A stretch of 64,000 bases of DNA, taken from the NCBI RefSeq assembly GCF_004522175.1, contig NZ_SDEB01000004.1, positions 62,001 through 126,000 of the forward strand. The letters are read 5' to 3'. The position numbers were made by a program, and so were the translations under genes. How positions within the stretch are numbered: the first letter of the stretch is position 1; the number at the start of each line of letters is the position of its first letter. This DNA comes from Paracoccus ravus. Its GTDB lineage: Bacteria > Pseudomonadota > Alphaproteobacteria > Rhodobacterales > Rhodobacteraceae. The notes below the pieces were generated by a model that worked only from the letters and a program-made list of their open reading frames with translations, was not told the DNA's origin and made no database searches. Below, piece after piece: positions 11,139-24,424 of this stretch.

Positions 11139-12292
11139 CCACTCCTTCCAGCAGCACCGCCGCGCATCGGGCCCGCACCGCGGCCGCGCGCCCGATGATC
11201 GAGATCAAGGGTGTCCACAAGCATTACGGCGATTACCACGCGCTGCGCGGCATCGATCTGACCATCCGCGCGGGCGAGTTCTTTTCGCTGCTCGGCCCTT
11301 CGGGTTGCGGCAAGACCACGCTTCTGCGCACCATCGCGGGATTCGAGGATTTTGCCGATGGCGTGGTCCTGATCGACGGCCAGGATATGGATGGGGTCGC
11401 CGCGAATAGCCGGCCGACCAATATGGTCTTCCAATCCTATGCGATCTTTCCCCATCTGAGCGTGGCCGAGAATGTCGGCTTCGGCCTGCGCCGCGATCCG
11501 CGCAGCAAGGCTGAAAAGGCAGCCGCCATCGAGGAGGCGCTCGAGATGGTCGGTCTGAAAGGCTACGGCAAGCGCGCCGCCCATGCGCTTTCGGGCGGCC
11601 AGCGCCAGCGTGTGGCTCTGGCCCGCGCGCTGATCCTGAAACCCAAGGTGCTGCTGCTCGACGAGCCGCTTTCGGCGCTGGACCGCAAGATGCGCGAGCA
11701 GATGCAGGTCGAGCTGATCAAGCTGCAGCGCCAAGTGGGCATCACCTTCGTCCTCGTCACCCATGACCAGGAAGAAGCACTGGTCATGTCCGACCGCATC
11801 GCCGTCATGTTCGAGGGCCAGATCGCCCAGATGGACGGCCCCGAGGCGCTTTACGCCCGCCCGACCAGCCGTCGGGTCGCGAATTTCATCGGGGTGATGA
11901 ACTTCCTGCCCGCGCGCATCCTGGCCGAGACGGCATCCGGCGTCGAGGTCGAGGTGCCCGGTCTGGGCCGGGTCGAGATCCCGGCCGCGAATATCAGCCA
12001 GAAGGATGCGGGCGATGAGGGGCCCTCGGTGGGCTTCCGCCCCGAGGCGGTGTCGCTGGTCTCGGCCAGCCAGCCCGGCCAGAGCCGGGTCACGCCGGGG
12101 GTGATCGACGAGGTCGTCTATTATGGCGACATGACCTATTACGATGTCCGTCTGGACGGCTCGGCCAGTTTCGACGGCAAGGCCCGCCCGGTCCGCATTG
12201 CGATGCGCAATGTCTTTGGCCGGGACGTGCAGGATGTCGGAACGCGCGCCAATGTCAGCTGGTCACCCGGCTCGCTGGTGCTTTTCCGATAA
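11135..12292 (+). CDS. potA: ABC transporter ATP-binding protein, polyamine type (PotA-like)
   Basis: The 385-residue ATPase energises the PotBC pore. Seen: Walker A GPSGCGKTT (about residues 54-62), Q-loop FQSYAIF, signature LSGGQRQRVALARAL (about 150-164), Walker B VLLLDEPLSALD (about 171-182) and the H-loop LVTHDQEEAL. A C-terminal TOBE domain (about 295-385) is typical of the spermidine/putrescine/iron group. A 20-residue Ala/Ser/Arg N-terminal extension precedes the ABC domain. The GTG start overlaps potC by 4 nt. It is the last gene of the operon; no potD follows, only a small secreted protein after 95 nt. Confidence 0.92.
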   Translation: MTTPSSSTAAHRARTAAARPMIEIKGVHKHYGDYHALRGIDLTIRAGEFFSLLGPSGCGKTTLLRTIAGFEDFADGVVLIDGQDMDGVAANSRPTNMVFQSYAIFPHLSVAENVGFGLRRDPRSKAEKAAAIEEALEMVGLKGYGKRAAHALSGGQRQRVALARALILKPKVLLLDEPLSALDRKMREQMQVELIKLQRQVGITFVLVTHDQEEALVMSDRIAVMFEGQIAQMDGPEALYARPTSRRVANFIGVMNFLPARILAETASGVEVEVPGLGRVEIPAANISQKDAGDEGPSVGFRPEAVSLVSASQPGQSRVTPGVIDEVVYYGDMTYYDVRLDGSASFDGKARPVRIAMRNVFGRDVQDVGTRANVSWSPGSLVLFR

Positions 12293-12387
12293 TCTCGCAC
12301 AATCTAAGCGGGAAATCGCCATCTCGAATTGCGGTGCCCGGATAGACGTGCCACCTTCCTCGGAAAGGTAACAGACGGAGATCTGGC

Positions 12388-12861
12388 ATGATCGCTCGCC
12401 CGGCACTTCTATCCGCCGTGACATTCATGACCTTCGCGACGGCGGCCCCGGCGCAGGAGGCAAGCCCGGCCGTGACGGCACCTGCAACGACCGAGGCCGT
12501 GGCCGCGCCGACGGGCCAGCCTGTCGGTCAAGCCGTCGGGCAAGCCGTTGGGCAACCCGACATGGCCGCTGCCTATGAAAACGCGCGCAATCAGCTGGGC
12601 GTCCTGAGCTATTGTCAGGACAAGGGCTATATCGACGGTCGCGCGGTCGAGACCCAGATGAACCTGCTCGCGATGATCCCGCCCGGCGATACGGCGGCGG
12701 GGGATGCCGCCGAGACCAAGGGCAAGACCGGAACGGTTTCGGCCATGGGGGTCGAGCGCAGTCTGAGCGATGCCGCCCTCCAGCAGGAAAAGACCGAGGA
12801 TGCGCTGTGCGACGAGATGGACAGCCTGCTGCATGAACTCGCTTCGCGGATTTCGGGCTGA
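12388..12861 (+). CDS. Small secreted protein resembling the 'pore-forming ESAT-6' annotation of Rhodobacterales
   Basis: A 157-residue exported protein. The signal peptide MIARPALLSAVTFMTFATAAPAQ probably ends at APAQ-EA. A Pro/Ala/Thr-rich linker follows and contains four near-identical tetrapeptides (GQPV, GQAV, GQAV, GQP) coded by a 12-bp repeat. The helical core begins AYENARNQLGVLSYCQDKGYIDG and ends DALCDEMDSLLHELA; its two cysteines probably form a disulfide. From memory, this core matches proteins annotated as pore-forming ESAT-6 family in Paracoccus and relatives. That name rests on weak homology and no function is established. An RBS-like GACGGAG precedes the ATG. Confidence 0.75.
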   Translation: MIARPALLSAVTFMTFATAAPAQEASPAVTAPATTEAVAAPTGQPVGQAVGQAVGQPDMAAAYENARNQLGVLSYCQDKGYIDGRAVETQMNLLAMIPPGDTAAGDAAETKGKTGTVSAMGVERSLSDAALQQEKTEDALCDEMDSLLHELASRISG

Positions 12862-12873
12862 GCACTGCTGAAC

Positions 12874-13215
12874 TCAGATCGGCGGCAACTCGGCTTGCCG
12901 CCTTTTGGGCAATGCCAGACGCACGAGCCGATAGCTGTGGCGAATCCGATGGCCCAGTTCATCGGGCGCGGCATCGAGCGGCAGCGTGACCCAGCTGCGA
13001 TGCAGATAGGGGGCGCGCTCGGCCAATCCGGTCTCGATCAGAAAGGCGGCGGTTTCCACACTGTCGGTCTTGACCGCGACATGGGTGCCGACCGTTCCGG
13101 TCAGCGCGAAGATCTTGCCGCCCACTTTCCAGCAATCATGCCCGCCACCCCAGGGATCGGACCATTCGGCCCCCGGCTGTGCGGCGCATATTCCGTTGAC
13201 GAGTTCGCGGCTCAT
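12874..13215 (-). CDS. MmcQ/YjbR family protein
   Basis: A 113-residue MmcQ/YjbR (CyaY-like fold) protein, a family named DNA-binding from structure but without a defined role. Family features seen: the N-terminal ELVNGICAAQPGAEWSDPWGGGHDCWKVGGKIFALTG segment, HVAVKTDS, and YLHRSWVTLPLD followed by LGHRIRHSYRLVRLALPK. The ATG at 13215 is chosen; an in-frame TTG 6 nt upstream is an alternative. It is tail-to-tail with the preceding secreted protein (12-nt gap) and divergent from cysS. Confidence 0.85.
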   Translation of the reverse strand: MSRELVNGICAAQPGAEWSDPWGGGHDCWKVGGKIFALTGTVGTHVAVKTDSVETAAFLIETGLAERAPYLHRSWVTLPLDAAPDELGHRIRHSYRLVRLALPKRRQAELPPI

Positions 13216-13394
13216 GGCCAAGTGTTGCAGCCTCTCTTGGCAGGGGCAAGGCGATGGTTTATGGCAGAGCCATGAAGCTTAACGCCGCCACCATCCGCTG
13301 CATCATTACCGGCTGAAAATTCAGGCGGGCGTTCCTTCGTGACCAATGACGCCCGCGCCGGGAGAGGTTCGGGATACCCAGATCGAGGGAAGTC

Positions 13395-14819
13395 ATGGTC
13401 GACATCAGACTGACGAATACCAAAAGCCGCGGAAAAGAGGTCTTCGTCCCGATCGATCCGCAAAATGTGCGCCTCTATCTCTGCGGACCTACCGTCTATG
13501 ACCGCGCCCATCTGGGCAATGCCCGCCCGGTGGTGGTTTTTGACGTCTTGGTGCGGCTTTTGCGCCATGTCTATGGCGCGCGCCACGTGAATTATGTGCG
13601 TAATTTCACCGATGTGGATGACAAGATCAACGCGACGGCTCTGTCGCGCCAGAAGGCTGGTGCCCCAGGCACGCTCGAAGACCTGGTTCGCGAGCGGACC
13701 GAGGAAACCATCTCGTGGTATCATGCCGATATGGACGCGCTTGGCGCAACCCGTCCGGATCATGAACCGCGTGCGACCGAATATATCCCGCAGATGGTCG
13801 AGATGATCGAGGGCCTGATCGCAGGCGGACATGCCTATGCCGCCGAAGGTCATGTGCTGTTCGACGTGCGCTCCTATCCCGAATATGGCCGCCTTTCGGG
13901 GCGTTCGGTCGATGACATGATCGCGGGCGCGCGGGTCGAGGTCGCGCCCTTCAAGCGCGATCCGATGGATTTTGTGCTGTGGAAGCCTTCGGATGCGGGC
14001 CTGCCGGGTTGGGACAGCCCTTGGGGCAAGGGCCGTCCGGGCTGGCATATCGAATGCTCGGCCATGGCCTATGAATTGCTGGGCGAAAGCTTCGACATCC
14101 ATGCGGGCGGCATCGATCTGCAATTCCCGCATCATGAGAATGAGATCGCGCAAAGCTGCTGCGCCCATCCGCATGGTGATTTCGCCCGGGTCTGGCTGCA
14201 TAATGAAATGCTGCAGGTCGAGGGCAAGAAGATGTCCAAAAGCTTGGGCAATTTCTTCACCGTCCGCGACCTTCTGGAAAAGCGTGTGCCGGGCGAGGTG
14301 ATCCGTTTTGTCCTGCTGTCCACGCATTACCGCAAGCCGATGGACTGGACCGGCGAAAAGGCCCAAGCCGCCGAAGATACCTTGTGGGAGTGGCGCGTCT
14401 TGACCAAGGACATTGAGCCCGCAGTAAGCCCTGATCCCCGCGTGATCGAGGCTTTGGCTGACGACCTGAACACCGCCGGCGCGATTTCCGTGATTTACGG
14501 CCTCAAGGACGATCCGGCCTTGCTGCTCGCATCCGCGCAGTTCCTTGGCCTGCTGCAACCCGAGATGGGCGGTTGGATGCAGCACGACCTGACCAGCATC
14601 GCCAATGTGAATTTCTCGGTCGATGGCGCGCTTGAGGAACTCTCGGCTCGGCTTTCCGATCTGCGCGCGGATGCGATGCAAAGCAAGGATTTCTCGGGCG
14701 TCGATGCGCTGAAAACCGCACTGACCGAGGCCGGGGTCGAGGTTCGCATGTCCAAGACCGGCGTTGAATTGCTCGCAGGCCCGCGCCTCGATCCGGCCAA
14801 GCTGGGGGCGCTTCTGTGA
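13395..14819 (+). CDS. cysS: Cysteinyl-tRNA synthetase
   Basis: A 474-residue class I aminoacyl-tRNA synthetase that charges tRNA-Cys. Seen: the zinc-ligand and HIGH-like region [17 protein letters not shown] (about residues 27-43), WHIECSAMA, further zinc ligands in [21 protein letters not shown], and the KMSKS loop as [13 protein letters not shown] (about 278-290). A helical anticodon-binding C-terminal part follows. The ATG has AGGGAAG 5 nt upstream. Its stop overlaps the cimA start by 4 nt (GTGA), so cysS and cimA are translationally coupled. This places cysteine charging and isoleucine precursor synthesis in one unit. Confidence 0.97.
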   Translation: MVDIRLTNTKSRGKEVFVPIDPQNVRLYLCGPTVYDRAHLGNARPVVVFDVLVRLLRHVYGARHVNYVRNFTDVDDKINATALSRQKAGAPGTLEDLVRERTEETISWYHADMDALGATRPDHEPRATEYIPQMVEMIEGLIAGGHAYAAEGHVLFDVRSYPEYGRLSGRSVDDMIAGARVEVAPFKRDPMDFVLWKPSDAGLPGWDSPWGKGRPGWHIECSAMAYELLGESFDIHAGGIDLQFPHHENEIAQSCCAHPHGDFARVWLHNEMLQVEGKKMSKSLGNFFTVRDLLEKRVPGEVIRFVLLSTHYRKPMDWTGEKAQAAEDTLWEWRVLTKDIEPAVSPDPRVIEALADDLNTAGAISVIYGLKDDPALLLASAQFLGLLQPEMGGWMQHDLTSIANVNFSVDGALEELSARLSDLRADAMQSKDFSGVDALKTALTEAGVEVRMSKTGVELLAGPRLDPAKLGALL

Positions 14820-16435
14820 CCGAGCGGCTATTCCTTTACGACACCACGCTGCGCGACGGGCAGCAGACGCAGGGCGTGCAATTCTCGGCCAGCGAAAAGA
14901 CCGAGATCGCGCAGATGCTGGACCAGCTTGGCGTTGACTATATCGAGGGCGGCTGGCCGGGCGCGAACCCGACGGATAGCGATTTCTTCGCCGCGGCACC
15001 CATGACCCGCGCCACCATGACCGCCTTTGGCATGACCAAGCGGGCGGGCCGTTCGGCCGAGAATGACGATGTCTTGGCGGCGGTGATGAATGCCGGAACC
15101 GGCGCGGTCTGTCTGGTCGGCAAGACCCATCCCTTCCATGTCCGCGAGGCGTTGGGGATCACGCTCGACGAAAACCTCGAGAATATCCGTGCCTCTGTCG
15201 CGCATCTGGTGGCATCTGGCCGCGAGGCGCTGTTCGATGCCGAGCATTTCTTCGATGGGTTCGAGGATGATCCAGAATACGCGATCTCGTGCTTACGCGC
15301 GGCACTGGAGGCAGGGGCGCGCTGGGTCGTGCTTTGCGACACCAATGGCGGCACTTTGCCCGAGCGTGTCGGCCAGATCACCCGCGCCGTGATCGCGGGC
15401 GGCATTCCGGGGGAACATCTGGGCATCCATACCCATGACGATACCGGCAATGCCGTGGCCTGCACCTTGGCCGCCGTTGATGCCGGTGCGCGCCAGATCC
15501 AAGGCACGTTGAACGGTCTAGGTGAGCGTTGCGGGAATGCCAGCCTGACGACGCTGATCCCGACCTTGCTGCTGAAGGAACCCTATGCCTCGGCGCTGCA
15601 AACCGGCGTCAGTGACAAGGGCCTTGCCGGGCTGACCCGTCTTTCACGCCGCTTGGACGAGATCCTGAACCGCGCCCCCTCGCGCGCCGCGCCCTATGTC
15701 GGGGCCTCGGCCTTTGCCCATAAGGCGGGCCTTCATGCCAGCGCGATCCTGAAAAATCCGGCGACCTATGAACATGTCGAGCCCTCGGTCGTCGGCAATG
15801 AACGCATCATTCCGATGTCGAACCAAGCCGGGCAATCGAATCTGCGCGCCCGCCTCTCCGAGGCAGGGATCGAGGTCAACCGCGACGATCCGGCGCTGGC
15901 GCGCATCCTCGACGTGGTGAAAACCCGCGAGGATGAGGGCTATGCCTATGACGGCGCGCAAGCCAGTTTCGAGCTGCTCGCGCTGGCCGAACTGGGCCGG
16001 CTGCAGGAATTCTTCTCGGTCGAGCGTTACCGCGTCACCGTCGAACGGCGCAAGAATGCGCTTGGCAAGCGCATCACTGTCTCCGAGGCTGTCGTCGTCG
16101 TCCAGATTGGCGACGAGCGTATGCTTTCGGTCAGCGAAAGCATGGATGAGGAAGGCCAAGACCGCGGCCCGGTCAACGCGCTTTCCCGTGCGCTCGCCAA
16201 GGATTTGGGGCCCTACCAGTCCCATATCGAGGACATGCAGCTTGTCGATTTCCGCGTCCGCATCACCGCGGGCGGCACGGATGCCGTGACCCGTGTCATC
16301 ATCGACAGCGCCGATGGGCAGGGGAACCGCTGGTCCACGGTCGGCGTCTCGCATAATATCGTCGATGCCAGCTTCGAGGCTCTGGTCGACGCAATCCGCT
16401 GGAAACTGATCCGCGACGGGGTGAAACCGGCATGA
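14816..16435 (+). CDS. cimA: (R)-citramalate synthase
   Basis: A 539-residue member of the isopropylmalate/homocitrate/citramalate synthase family. It condenses acetyl-CoA and pyruvate to citramalate, the threonine-independent entry to isoleucine. Seen: the TIM-barrel start [17 protein letters not shown], metal ligands in [41 protein letters not shown], and the C-terminal regulatory LeuA-dimer domain (about 380-530). The Thr-Gln after DGQQ and the [12 protein letters not shown] segment follow the CimA rather than the LeuA pattern (leuA itself is at 55.6-57.1 kb with DGEQSPG). GTG start overlaps cysS; its own stop overlaps the next gene's start. CimA assignment is good, though some family members prefer other 2-oxoacids. 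Confidence 0.92.
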   Translation: MTERLFLYDTTLRDGQQTQGVQFSASEKTEIAQMLDQLGVDYIEGGWPGANPTDSDFFAAAPMTRATMTAFGMTKRAGRSAENDDVLAAVMNAGTGAVCLVGKTHPFHVREALGITLDENLENIRASVAHLVASGREALFDAEHFFDGFEDDPEYAISCLRAALEAGARWVVLCDTNGGTLPERVGQITRAVIAGGIPGEHLGIHTHDDTGNAVACTLAAVDAGARQIQGTLNGLGERCGNASLTTLIPTLLLKEPYASALQTGVSDKGLAGLTRLSRRLDEILNRAPSRAAPYVGASAFAHKAGLHASAILKNPATYEHVEPSVVGNERIIPMSNQAGQSNLRARLSEAGIEVNRDDPALARILDVVKTREDEGYAYDGAQASFELLALAELGRLQEFFSVERYRVTVERRKNALGKRITVSEAVVVVQIGDERMLSVSESMDEEGQDRGPVNALSRALAKDLGPYQSHIEDMQLVDFRVRITAGGTDAVTRVIIDSADGQGNRWSTVGVSHNIVDASFEALVDAIRWKLIRDGVKPA

Positions 16436-17193
16436 GCTTGGACCATTGCGCCGAACAACTCCGGGCGCATGACCCGGAGCGCTTCGGCATCTGCCTCATC
16501 GCCCCCGCCGCCGCGCGCCCGCGCCTCATCACACTTTACGCGCTGAACCTCGAACTCGCGCGCGCGCCCTTGGCTTCGAATGAGCCGCTGATTGCCGAGA
16601 TGCGCGTGCAGTGGTGGATCGAGCGGTTGGAGGACATCGCCAAGGGCAAGATTGCCTCGCATGAATTGCTGACGCCTTTGGCCGAAACATGGGGTCCCCG
16701 GGCCGCCGCCTTCGCCCAGATTGCCGAAGGTCGCCGCCGGGACTCTGCCCGCGAACCCCATGATGGCCCCACCGCGGTCGCGACCTATGTGCGGGAGACG
16801 GCGGTGCCACTTGCCCAATTCGCCGCCGAGGCCCTCGATGGGCCGAAGGCGGCGATGCCTGCCATTGAGGCTCAGGCCGAGGGTTTGGGCCTGACCAACT
16901 GGCTCGCCGCTTTGCCCGCGCTGCAGGGGCTTGGCCTTGGCCTTTGGGACGCCTCGCCCGAAGCCCTCGCTCAGATCGCCAAAAATGCGCGTGCAAAACT
17001 GGCCGAGGCACGGTCCCTGCGCCGCAATGTGCCTCGCGCGCTGGCCCCGCTTCTTTTCCCCGGCGCGGGCACAAAACTTGTCCTCGGCGAAGCGCCGAAG
17101 GGGCTTGAGGCCTTGGCCGCCGCCCAGCCTTCGGAATTCCGAAAACGGCTGGCGCTTGGCGCTTTCGCGCTGATCCATCGCTGGTGGATATGA
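16432..17193 (+). CDS. Squalene/phytoene-synthase-fold protein (NDUFAF6-like)
   Basis: A 253-residue protein of the squalene/phytoene synthase superfamily. The opening DPERFGICLIAPAAARPRLITLYALNLELARA and MRVQWWIERLEDIAKG segments fit this fold. I do not see the two Asp-rich DxxxD magnesium motifs of active head-to-head prenyl synthases. That, with the short length, fits the NDUFAF6-like branch, associated with respiratory complex I assembly in mitochondria. It overlaps cimA by 4 nt and closes the cysS-cimA unit with a terminator directly after it. The role in bacteria is not established, and carotenoid or hopanoid synthesis is unlikely without neighbours of those pathways. Confidence 0.8.
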   Translation: MSLDHCAEQLRAHDPERFGICLIAPAAARPRLITLYALNLELARAPLASNEPLIAEMRVQWWIERLEDIAKGKIASHELLTPLAETWGPRAAAFAQIAEGRRRDSAREPHDGPTAVATYVRETAVPLAQFAAEALDGPKAAMPAIEAQAEGLGLTNWLAALPALQGLGLGLWDASPEALAQIAKNARAKLAEARSLRRNVPRALAPLLFPGAGTKLVLGEAPKGLEALAAAQPSEFRKRLALGAFALIHRWWI

Positions 17194-17219
17194 AAAGGGC
17201 GGCCCATTGGCCGCCCTTT
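17194..17219. terminator. Bidirectional terminator between the cysS unit and eno
   Basis: An 11-bp perfect stem (17194-17204 with 17209-17219) with loop CATT has A-run and T-run edges on both sides. It lies between two convergent genes and can serve both. Confidence 0.85.
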
Positions 17220-17241
17220 CCGCATTCCAAGCAGCAGCCAA

Positions 17242-19342
<2,101 letters not shown>

Positions 19343-19357
19343 GGCGCCTTTCTTTGC

Positions 19358-20776
19358 TTAGGTGCCGCAGAAGGTGCGTTGGACAATTTCCTCGGGCTGG
19401 GGCGGTTGGGCCAACGCATCCCATGGCGCGCGGTCGCTGAGGGGCTGGCGCAAAGCCGCGTCAAGCAGGTGGAACAGGCTGTAATCCCCTTCGTCGCGGG
19501 CCAGAGCGATGGCCTGTTCGATCCGGTGGTTGCGCGGGATGCGGCGCGGATTGGCGCGGGCCATGATCTCGGTGGCGTCGGGCAGTCCGGCAATGCGGGC
19601 CTGCCATTCAGCGGCCCAATGGTCGAAGGCGTCGCGGTCAATGAATTCGTCCCGTGCTTTGCCATCCGACAATCCGGCAAAGGTGCGGGTGAAATCAACC
19701 TGCTCTTGCGCCATCAGCGATAGCAATTTCTCGATCAGCGCGCGATCTTCCGTGCGTGGCTTCGAGATGCCCAGCTTTGCGGCAAAGCGCGCCAGCCATT
19801 CGCGCTGGTAGATTTCGGGGAAGCTATGGACGATGCGGGTGGCTTCGGCCACGGCCTCGTCGCTGTCGCCCATCAGGGGGACAAGACAACTGGCGAGCTG
19901 CGCAAGGTTCCACACCGCGATATTGGGCTGTTCGTTCCACGCATAGCGCCCGTAAGCGTCGATCGAAGAGAACACCTTGTCGGGCCGGTAGCCATCCATG
20001 AAGGCGCAGGGGCCGTAATCGATGGTCTCGCCCGAGACCGACATGTTGTCGGTGTTCATCACGCCATGGATGAAGCCCAGACCCATCCAGCAAGAGATGG
20101 TATAGGCCTGAGCCTCGACCACGCGCTGCAAGAGGTCTGCCGTGCCCGAGGCCTCGGGGTAGTGGCGGGCGATGACATGTTCGGTCAGAAGCCGCAGACG
20201 CTCGCGGTCGCCGCGGGCGGCGTAGAATTCAAATGTGCCGACGCGGATATGGCTGGCGGCAATGCGGGTCAGGACTGCGCCGGGAAGAAGTGTCTCGCGG
20301 ATGACCTGCTCGCCGGTGGTGACGGCGGCAAGCGCGCGTGTGGTCGGCACGCCGAATGCGGCCATGAACTCGCTGACCAGATATTCGCGCAGGACCGGGC
20401 CGAGCCATGCCCGTCCGTCGCCGCGACGTGAGAAAGGAGTGGGCCCTGCGCCCTTCAACTGGATGTCGAAACGTGCGCCGTCAGGGGCGATGACCTCGCC
20501 GAGCAGCACCGCCCGGCCATCGCCAAGCTGCGGAGAGAAGCCGCCGAACTGGTGACCGGCATAGGCCTGCGCGATGGGCTCGGAGCCTTCGGCGACCGCG
20601 TTCCCGGCCAGCACCTGCAACCCATCGGGCGATTGCAGCCATGCCGCGTCAAGGCCGAGGCGCTCGGCCAAGGGCAGGTTCAGCGCGACCAGCTTCGGAT
20701 CGCGCACCGGCGTTGGCGCGGTGCGGGTGAAGAAGCCTTCGGGAAGGCGGGCATAGCTGTTGTCGAAGTGGATCAT
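19358..20776 (-). CDS. selO: Protein adenylyltransferase SelO (YdiU)
   Basis: A 472-residue pseudokinase-fold enzyme that transfers AMP from ATP to Ser, Thr or Tyr of proteins; in E. coli it acts in redox stress. Seen: [73 protein letters not shown] (catalytic-type Asp and DYG) and [13 protein letters not shown]. It ends FCGT, so the penultimate-region Cys that replaces the eukaryotic selenocysteine is present, and a partner Cys lies in the core. ATG 20776 (MIHFDNSY) with AGGAGGGT nearby is the start. The open frame runs 418 codons further upstream through antisense of obg, but that extension is not coding. Confidence 0.95.
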   Translation of the reverse strand: MIHFDNSYARLPEGFFTRTAPTPVRDPKLVALNLPLAERLGLDAAWLQSPDGLQVLAGNAVAEGSEPIAQAYAGHQFGGFSPQLGDGRAVLLGEVIAPDGARFDIQLKGAGPTPFSRRGDGRAWLGPVLREYLVSEFMAAFGVPTTRALAAVTTGEQVIRETLLPGAVLTRIAASHIRVGTFEFYAARGDRERLRLLTEHVIARHYPEASGTADLLQRVVEAQAYTISCWMGLGFIHGVMNTDNMSVSGETIDYGPCAFMDGYRPDKVFSSIDAYGRYAWNEQPNIAVWNLAQLASCLVPLMGDSDEAVAEATRIVHSFPEIYQREWLARFAAKLGISKPRTEDRALIEKLLSLMAQEQVDFTRTFAGLSDGKARDEFIDRDAFDHWAAEWQARIAGLPDATEIMARANPRRIPRNHRIEQAIALARDEGDYSLFHLLDAALRQPLSDRAPWDALAQPPQPEEIVQRTFCGT

Positions 20777-20832
20777 CGTGACCCTCCTTTCGACTGTATC
20801 TAGCCCTGATTGCGGAAATGTTAAGGGCAGGC

Positions 20833-23436
<2,604 letters not shown>

Positions 23437-23446
23437 ACTTCGAATT

Positions 23447-23469
23447 ATCCCGCCCAATTGGCGGGATTT
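23447..23469. terminator. Bidirectional terminator after proB
   Basis: ATCCCGCC (23447-23454) pairs with GGCGGGAT (23460-23467) over a 5-nt loop. TTTT lies on the plus side and an AT-rich flank on the other. It sits between the convergent ends of proB and the acyltransferase gene. Confidence 0.85.
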
Positions 23470-24372
23470 TCATTTGATCGGGCGTGGGTCCAAGGCGCCG
23501 CGTCCCTGCGACAGGCGACGGATCTGCGAAAGTTGCACCGCCGCGTCCGAAGGCGGCGGCAGCGCCAAGACGGCGTCGCGCAGGACGGCAATGCCGTCCT
23601 CGCTGCGAACGGGCAGGGTGGCGGGCTGGATCGCCTGTCCAATGCTCACGCGATAGGGCTGGCGACCCTTGTTCAGGACCTCATTGAACAGCGTCACGTC
23701 CCGCACTGTCGGGTGCATCGCATCGAGCAGGTAGAACAGCGCCGAGTTCCGCGCCCGGATCTGCAGAGGAATCACCGGCACATCGAATTTCTTGGCGATC
23801 ATCGCGGCACTGGCCATCCATGGCCGCTCATGCAGGGTCAGGCCGCGCCGCTTGGCCAGACGGCCCGAGGGGAAGATCAACCCGATGCGCCCACGCCCCA
23901 GCGCCTCGCGGGTGTAATCCATCGTCGCGCGGGTCTTGGCATGGCTGCGCTTCTCGGCCCGCCATTCGACCGGCGCGATCAGGCTGCCGCATTGGGGCAG
24001 AACGCGCATGATGTCGTGATTGGCATAGATGAACAGGTCATCGCGCACCGCCGAGATCACCGTATGCAGCACGATCCCGTCGGCGATGCCGGTGGGGTGG
24101 TTCGAGACGATCAGCGCAGGCCCGGTGGCCGGAATATGCTCCAGCCCTTCGACGGTCAGATCGCGCACGATCAACTGGGCCATGCGGCGCATGATCTCAT
24201 CGGTGGGCAGGTCGCGAAATTCGGCCCCCAGCTCGACAGTGCGCGGGTAACGTAGCAGCCACATCAGTGCCTGCCGTATCAGGTTATGGTGCCAATGGCC
24301 TGAAAATAGCCAAGGTGCCCGCTCATCTATCAGCGGATCGAGGCGTTGTTTCATGTCCTCTCGGGCATCCAT
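23470..24372 (-). CDS. Lysophospholipid acyltransferase family protein (PlsC/GPAT-like)
   Basis: A protein of about 300 residues of the glycerophospholipid acyltransferase superfamily. The acyltransferase box is SNHPTGIADG (about residues 90-99): the catalytic His and Asp are five residues apart, as in the NHP-type subgroup. The second box is IFPSGRLAKRRG (about 162-173) and a later DVPVIPLQI supplies the conserved Pro. It probably acylates a membrane lipid precursor (lyso-phosphatidate, ornithine lipid or similar); the acceptor is not deducible. ATG 24372 is used; ATG 24354 (MKQRLDPL) with AGAGGA only 1 nt before it is an alternative. It lies 52 nt downstream of pepN on the same strand. Confidence 0.82.
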   Translation of the reverse strand: MDAREDMKQRLDPLIDERAPWLFSGHWHHNLIRQALMWLLRYPRTVELGAEFRDLPTDEIMRRMAQLIVRDLTVEGLEHIPATGPALIVSNHPTGIADGIVLHTVISAVRDDLFIYANHDIMRVLPQCGSLIAPVEWRAEKRSHAKTRATMDYTREALGRGRIGLIFPSGRLAKRRGLTLHERPWMASAAMIAKKFDVPVIPLQIRARNSALFYLLDAMHPTVRDVTLFNEVLNKGRQPYRVSIGQAIQPATLPVRSEDGIAVLRDAVLALPPPSDAAVQLSQIRRLSQGRGALDPRPIK

Positions 24373-24424
24373 GAGGCGAGTATTGCCCTGCCCGAGAGGA
24401 GGTGCAAGAGAGGTTGATGCTCTC

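Noticed and set aside
13272..13316. A 14-codon ATG frame (MKLNAATIRCIITG) followed by an 8-bp hairpin (13325-13332 with 13349-13356) upstream of cysS, a possible cysteine leader peptide.
   Set aside because: It has only one Cys codon, no good ribosome site and no alternative pairing with the cysS start; this is too weak compared with the leuA leader.
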